Shown: in pieces, positions 18,427 through 22,500 of the stretch
How positions within the stretch are numbered: the stretch's first letter is position 1
Layout: each line of letters starts with the position of its first letter
Source of the DNA: Stramonita haemastoma
Taxonomy: Eukaryota; Mollusca; Gastropoda; Neogastropoda; Muricidae
Reading direction: 5' to 3'
Length of the DNA stretch: 22,500 bases
NCBI GenBank assembly: GCA_030674155.1
Contig: CM060328.1
Span: forward strand, 33,591,859-33,614,358
Notes under the pieces: generated by a model
What the model was told of the DNA's origin: nothing
The model's input: only the letters and a program-made list of their open reading frames with translations
The model's database searches: none
Position numbers and translations under genes: made by a program

Positions 18427-18915
18427 GTCAAAGGTAAAGGAAGGCAAGGGTTCCCATAACCTATGTGGTTGTAGGCGAACGAGGCATCAGAGACCTCAGG
18501 TTCTGTAGAGGCCAAAATATTGAGGGCAGCGCCCATCTCCTCTCCCTCGCTGCTTTACCTTCCTTGACCCTAAAGAGGACAGGTACCCGTTTACAGCTGG
18601 GTGCACTGGGGGACAATACTGAAGCCAAAGCGCGCAAACGTCGCTCATCCAACTGGTAACCACGCTCACAGCTGTAAGGTTTCTCCCACTTTCAGCTCCT
18701 CTCAGCTCCCAGCTCAGCTGGGGCCAGCTGGTGCTATTCATAGCAGAGCTGACCACACATGGACAAAGTAAAAGGAAGGAGCGCGCTAAATCTAGCACTC
18801 TTGACTAGGCCTTACTGAGTGACGTTGGATTTGTGCACTGTGCGCTCGATACTGCTTAACCCTTAGCTGGGGATAGCGAGTGCTCTGACAACTGAGCTAT
18901 CCCTTCCCCTATCCC
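18427..18915 (-). mobile_element. SINE family A copy 4, split by a 175-bp insert
   Basis: On the minus strand the head (GGGATAGCTCAGTTGTCAGA) and the first half of the 5S-like segment lie at 18843-18915. The second half (GTGGTTACCAGTTGGATGAG), the body and the CTTTACC tail lie at 18427-18667. Removing 18668-18842 and one copy of CGCTC leaves about 309 bp, the family length. GTGAAGATGT at 18417-18426 and GTGAAAATGT at 18916-18925 are a candidate 10-bp target-site duplication with one mismatch, although the host minisatellite also contains similar words. Confidence 0.88.
18668..18842. mobile_element. 175-bp insert inside the SINE, possible small non-autonomous transposon
   Basis: Unrelated to the SINE. 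It is flanked by CGCTC at 18663-18667 and 18843-18847, a possible 5-bp target-site duplication. The ends read ACAGCTGTAAGG and TTGTGCACTGTG; only a few terminal bases are inverted-complementary, so a terminal-inverted-repeat element is possible but not proven. The left third has repeated CAGCTC words. It has no open frame of note. Confidence 0.55.
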
Positions 18916-19015
18916 GTGAAAATGTTGTGACTACAACAGCTAAAGGGTTAAAACACTAGAAGGAGATAATGGCAGAGGGGGTGTGAAGTGGTGTGACTAC
19001 GGCAGCAAAGGTTAG
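18916..19015 (+). repeat. 66-67 bp minisatellite, right part
   Basis: GTGACTAC occurs at 18927 and 18993, a period of 66, with AACAGCTAAAGGGTTAAAAC, AGGAGATAATGGCAGAGG and GGTGTGAAG between. These correspond to the left part of the minisatellite, showing that the SINE landed inside an existing array. Confidence 0.83.
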
Positions 19016-19125
19016 TAGCGTGATTCTGTACTATGTGTGTACAGAGAGAGGCCTGTGTTGATACAGTGGCGGCTGACTGGTTACATTACTTAAGGACAAC
19101 GCCCGTCTAAGTACAACAGTCTTAG

Positions 19126-19350
19126 GTGGTGTTTGGTGTTAAATGGTTGTTTGTGTGTGTGTGTTGTGTGTGTAGTGGTTGGCGGCGGGATGGGGTGTGG
19201 TTAGTGTGTGTACTGTGTGTGTGTGTGCTGTGTGTGGTGCGATGTGTGTTGTGTGTGTGGGGGTGGTGCTGCATGAACGCGCGTCTGTATGTGTATGTAT
19301 GGTGCTTGCGTGCGCGCGTGCGTGCGTGCGTGCGTGCGTGCGTGTTGTAT
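19126..19350 (+). repeat. Degenerate GT then (GCGT)n
   Basis: TGTGTG with many single-base interruptions at 19126-19300, then GCGT repeats at about 19308-19344. The right end alternates purine and pyrimidine and is CpG-rich. Confidence 0.92.
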
Positions 19351-20080
19351 GTATGAACATACCCCTGCGTGCTTACATGGCTTGTGAAACTGAATCCATG
19401 CGCGCTCATTGTGTTTTTAACTAACACATAATGAATAATGAAATGTATTCAACAAGAAAACCAATCTTTAATTTCACAATTATAACAACTATACATTTCC
19501 TAAAGTAATAGGCTTCTAAAGCACCGGTCTGTCATAGATACTGACTGACAAAGCAGTCTGTTACTCTTTTGTTTGGATTTCTTCCAATACAGTCTGTGAA
19601 GTACCGGTAAGTAAGGTTATCATCAGGGACGCGTGATAGGCCTATAGGCTTACACCCCGTTAAGTAGATAACGAATGAAGCTGCTTTCACTGTTAACAGC
19701 AAACAGCTGCTGAAATTACGAGCAGGAAGATAAGAAACAAAGTTAGCTTAGTGGTTCAGTATCGCCATTTCTTGTCAGCAAATGGTGGACACCTGTTTAG
19801 AAAGAAGTACCTCCCCACCCATTCATTATGTTATAGACGTAGGAAATTGGGAGTGGAGTTTTGTTGTAGTTGTATCATATGATTTTAGTCAGTGTCTTTT
19901 GTTGTGTGTGTTTTCTTGCTTTTCTTCTCTCTGTTGCTGTCTAGGTCTCTGTGTACGTCTATCTGAATGGTTTTATTATTTCATTATTAACGGGTTTTCC
20001 GGGCTGTATCAGCCTTAGTCACCATCTCATACATTCTGGGCTGTCTGTAAGCTGTTTCTCTGGTGTTTTTATGTCTTTCA
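19351..20080. other. Unique sequence, no gene recognised
   Basis: About 730 bases of ordinary complexity. The 78-residue frame at 19782-20018 is rich in Cys, Leu and Phe from T-rich codons and has no recognisable domain. No element signature seen. Confidence 0.55.
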
Positions 20081-20329
20081 CACACACATATGCGCGGGCA
20101 CGCACACACACACACAAGCACGCACGCACACATGCACGCACTCACGCACGTGCGCACACATACACACACTCTCTCTCTCTCTGTCTCTCTCTCTGTCCTG
20201 TCTCTCTCTGTCTCTGTATATCTCTCTCCTCTGTCCTCTCCTTTATGTGTCTCTCTCTTTATGTGTCTCTCTCTGTCTCTCTCTGTCTCTCTCTGTCTCT
20301 CTCTGTCTCTCTCTGTCTCTCTGTCTCTT

Positions 20330-20385
<56 letters not shown>

Positions 20386-20408
20386 TCTCTCTCCTCTCTC
20401 TCCCCTCT

Positions 20409-20439
<31 letters not shown>

Positions 20440-20440
20440 T
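20081..20440 (+). repeat. CA/GCAC array then CTGTCT and (CT)n array
   Basis: CACA and GCACGCAC repeats at about 20081-20168, then CTCTGTCTCT repeats to about 20330 and (CT)n with CCT interruptions to about 20438. Confidence 0.95.
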
Positions 20441-21252
20441 TTCAATGAGGACATCAAGTTTTTTTCTTGTTGTTGTCATTAATATGTTGTCAGAAACAAT
20501 GTGTACATAGTCCTGTAATAAACCAGTCTAAGTCATCCATGTTAAAAATGAAAACAACAATGCCGTCAACCTGATTATTTTATTCCCTTGTCTTAGACAA
20601 TCATCCGTTTTAAAGATGAAAAAATACTATCAGCCTGATATCGATTCTTCATTCTCTTGTCTTACAAAAGTACACGATCTGTATCCAAAAGAACTTTAAG
20701 AATGTTCTACTTTAGATCAAGATCGCCCAGAGAAAACGAATGGATCTCTTGAATGACCTAAGCTTTGCTAATTTTTTTGGCATAGGCTTAAAATATATCT
20801 CTATCGCAGAATCCATATAATACCTAATATGACTGACCATAAGGCTCTGCTAAAAATAGCCTTTATAATATTTGTCATGATATCTTTTGAGTAACAAAGG
20901 ATCTCACATACATAGCTTTTCACCGACATTTTCATTTTACTACATATAACCCTGTCTTGAACATAGAATACCAAAGAAAACCTTATGACCGTAAAAAAAA
21001 AGTCGATGGTAAACGTCCAATTGATTTTTGATTACAAGTTTCAAAACTATGGTTAAGACCAAAATGGTCCTGCCATGGGTCATAAATGGAAATAGTATCG
21101 TTGCTTCCTTCCCATTGCCAGTGAAACTAAGAGACTAAGGAATCAATGTTTTGGTCTGTCTGTGCAGACTTTAGAAAGTAATGGAAACACGAAACTGTAG
21201 AAACTAGAGCCAAATGATAACAACCCGTATAAACCTAACAAAATATCAACTA
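20441..21252. other. Unique AT-rich sequence with a diverged 68-bp duplication
   Basis: About 810 bases. A diverged tandem duplication lies at 20526-20664. The rest is AT-rich, ordinary-complexity sequence with stops in all frames; nothing else recognised. Confidence 0.55.
20526..20664 (+). repeat. Diverged 68-bp tandem duplication
   Basis: CATCCATGTTAAAAATGAAA at 20534 and CATCCGTTTTAAAGATGAAA at 20602 begin matching stretches that continue through CAACCTGAT/CAGCCTGAT and TTCCCTTGTCTTA/TTCTCTTGTCTTA. The spacing is 68 bp. Confidence 0.85.
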
Positions 21253-21468
21253 ACTCTCTCTCTCTATGTCTCTCTCTGTGTCTCTCTGTGTCTCTCTCTG
21301 TCTCTCTCTCTCTGTCTCTGTCTGTCTCTTTCTATCTCTGTCTCTGTCTCTCTGTGTCTCTCTTTGTCTCTCTCTCTGTTTCTGTCTCTATCTGTCTCTC
21401 TCTGTGTGTCTCTCTCCGTCTCTTTCTCTCTCTCTGTCTCTGTCTCTCTCTCGCTCTCTCTCTCTATG
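21253..21468 (+). repeat. CTCTGTCT / (CT)n array
   Basis: CT dinucleotides with regular TGTCTCTCTC variants, about 215 bases, ending CTCTATGCTTCC. Confidence 0.95.
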
Positions 21469-21838
21469 CTTCCAAACTCATATATACATTAGTAACTGAC
21501 GCAAAAGTTTTGAGATTGAACTAAAACAAAAAGAAACAAACCCTCAACAACAAAAAAACCAGCAGCAAAACTGACCCAGACAACCATTTTATCATACTTC
21601 TTTCTCACAAAACTTCATCCAGTTCTCAGCTAGTCTAATCACATAAAAATAGATTTACACAGGAGGACGGGGCTCTAGTTTCACCCAGCCCAAATGCCAG
21701 AGGGTACTTGGAGAAGAGTCATTGTGAGGATTAGTGCCAGAGAAATGTGTTGAGGAAATGTCAAACCTCTGGTTATAGAGTCTTGCATAGGTCCGATTTA
21801 TAGCTTTTAGGCAGCAAGGATTTAGAGGACTGTGCGCG
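21469..21838. other. Unique sequence, nothing recognised
   Basis: About 370 bases of ordinary complexity, no gene or element signature. Confidence 0.55.
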
Positions 21839-21970
21839 TACGTGCGTTCTCTCTGTGTCTCTGTGTCTTGTCTTTTTGTCTGTCTGTCTGTCTGTAAGTC
21901 TGTCTCGCTGTGCTTCTATATTTCTCGTTCTCGTTCTCTGTCTCTGTATCTCTGTTTCTGTCTCTCTGTG
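21839..21970 (+). repeat. Degenerate CTCTGTCT / CTGT tract
   Basis: TCTCTGTGTC, CTGTCTGTCTG and CTCGTTCTC repeats leading up to the tetranucleotide array. Confidence 0.88.
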
Positions 21971-21974
21971 TAGT

Positions 21975-22460
<486 letters not shown>

Positions 22461-22500
22461 GGCAGATAGGAAGATAGGAGGATAGGTAGGTAAATTGGTT

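Overview
The window looks like non-coding DNA from a large, repeat-rich animal genome. A marine gastropod or other lophotrochozoan is the best guess. This rests on composite SINEs of a type I associate with molluscan genomes and on very long simple-sequence arrays; it is inference, since no protein gene fixes the taxon. I find no convincing protein-coding gene, rRNA gene or functional tRNA gene. Almost all long open frames are translations of simple repeats (Ser-Leu, Cys-Val, Arg-Glu, Thr-His runs).

Layout. 1-3750: an almost unbroken pyrimidine-rich strand holding three good copies and one decayed copy of a roughly 0.8 kb tandem unit, each with a conserved core of about 0.5 kb separated by (CT)n, (CTGT)n and (CTTT)n spacers. 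3750-7260: mostly unique sequence with a 63-bp tandem duplication, a tRNA/5S-like SINE (family A, copy 1), CA/TG arrays and a G-run cluster. 7290-8565: a diverged duplication of about 266 bp, a repeat fragment and a minus-strand tRNA-headed SINE (family B). 8566-12700: AT-rich unique sequence broken by TG, CT, GA and GCGT arrays. 12715-13325: a family B fragment and a full-length family C SINE. 13326-14442: AT-rich sequence with a nested hairpin and one small unassigned open frame, then a (GAT)n array. 14443-16517: family A copies 2 and 3, both with candidate target-site duplications, a 5'-truncated family C copy, a CA array and a pyrimidine block. 16518-17850: a three-copy 32-bp repeat embedded in CTGT repeats, a long (CT)n tract and TG/CG arrays. 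18080-19010: a (GAA)n tract, then a 66-67 bp minisatellite split by family A copy 4, which is itself split by a 175-bp insert. 19120-21970: TG/GCGT, CT and unique stretches. 21977-22460: a compound tetranucleotide array.

The parts do not form a gene system. They record a history of retroposition, local duplication and microsatellite growth. The strongest observations are the compound array that uses all four [GC][AG]TA motifs in pure blocks, the three-layer nested insertion at 18.3-19.0 kb, the chimeric tRNA/5S-like SINE family, and the 0.8 kb tandem unit whose core carries an exon-like signal. I see no defence system, operon or CRISPR array.
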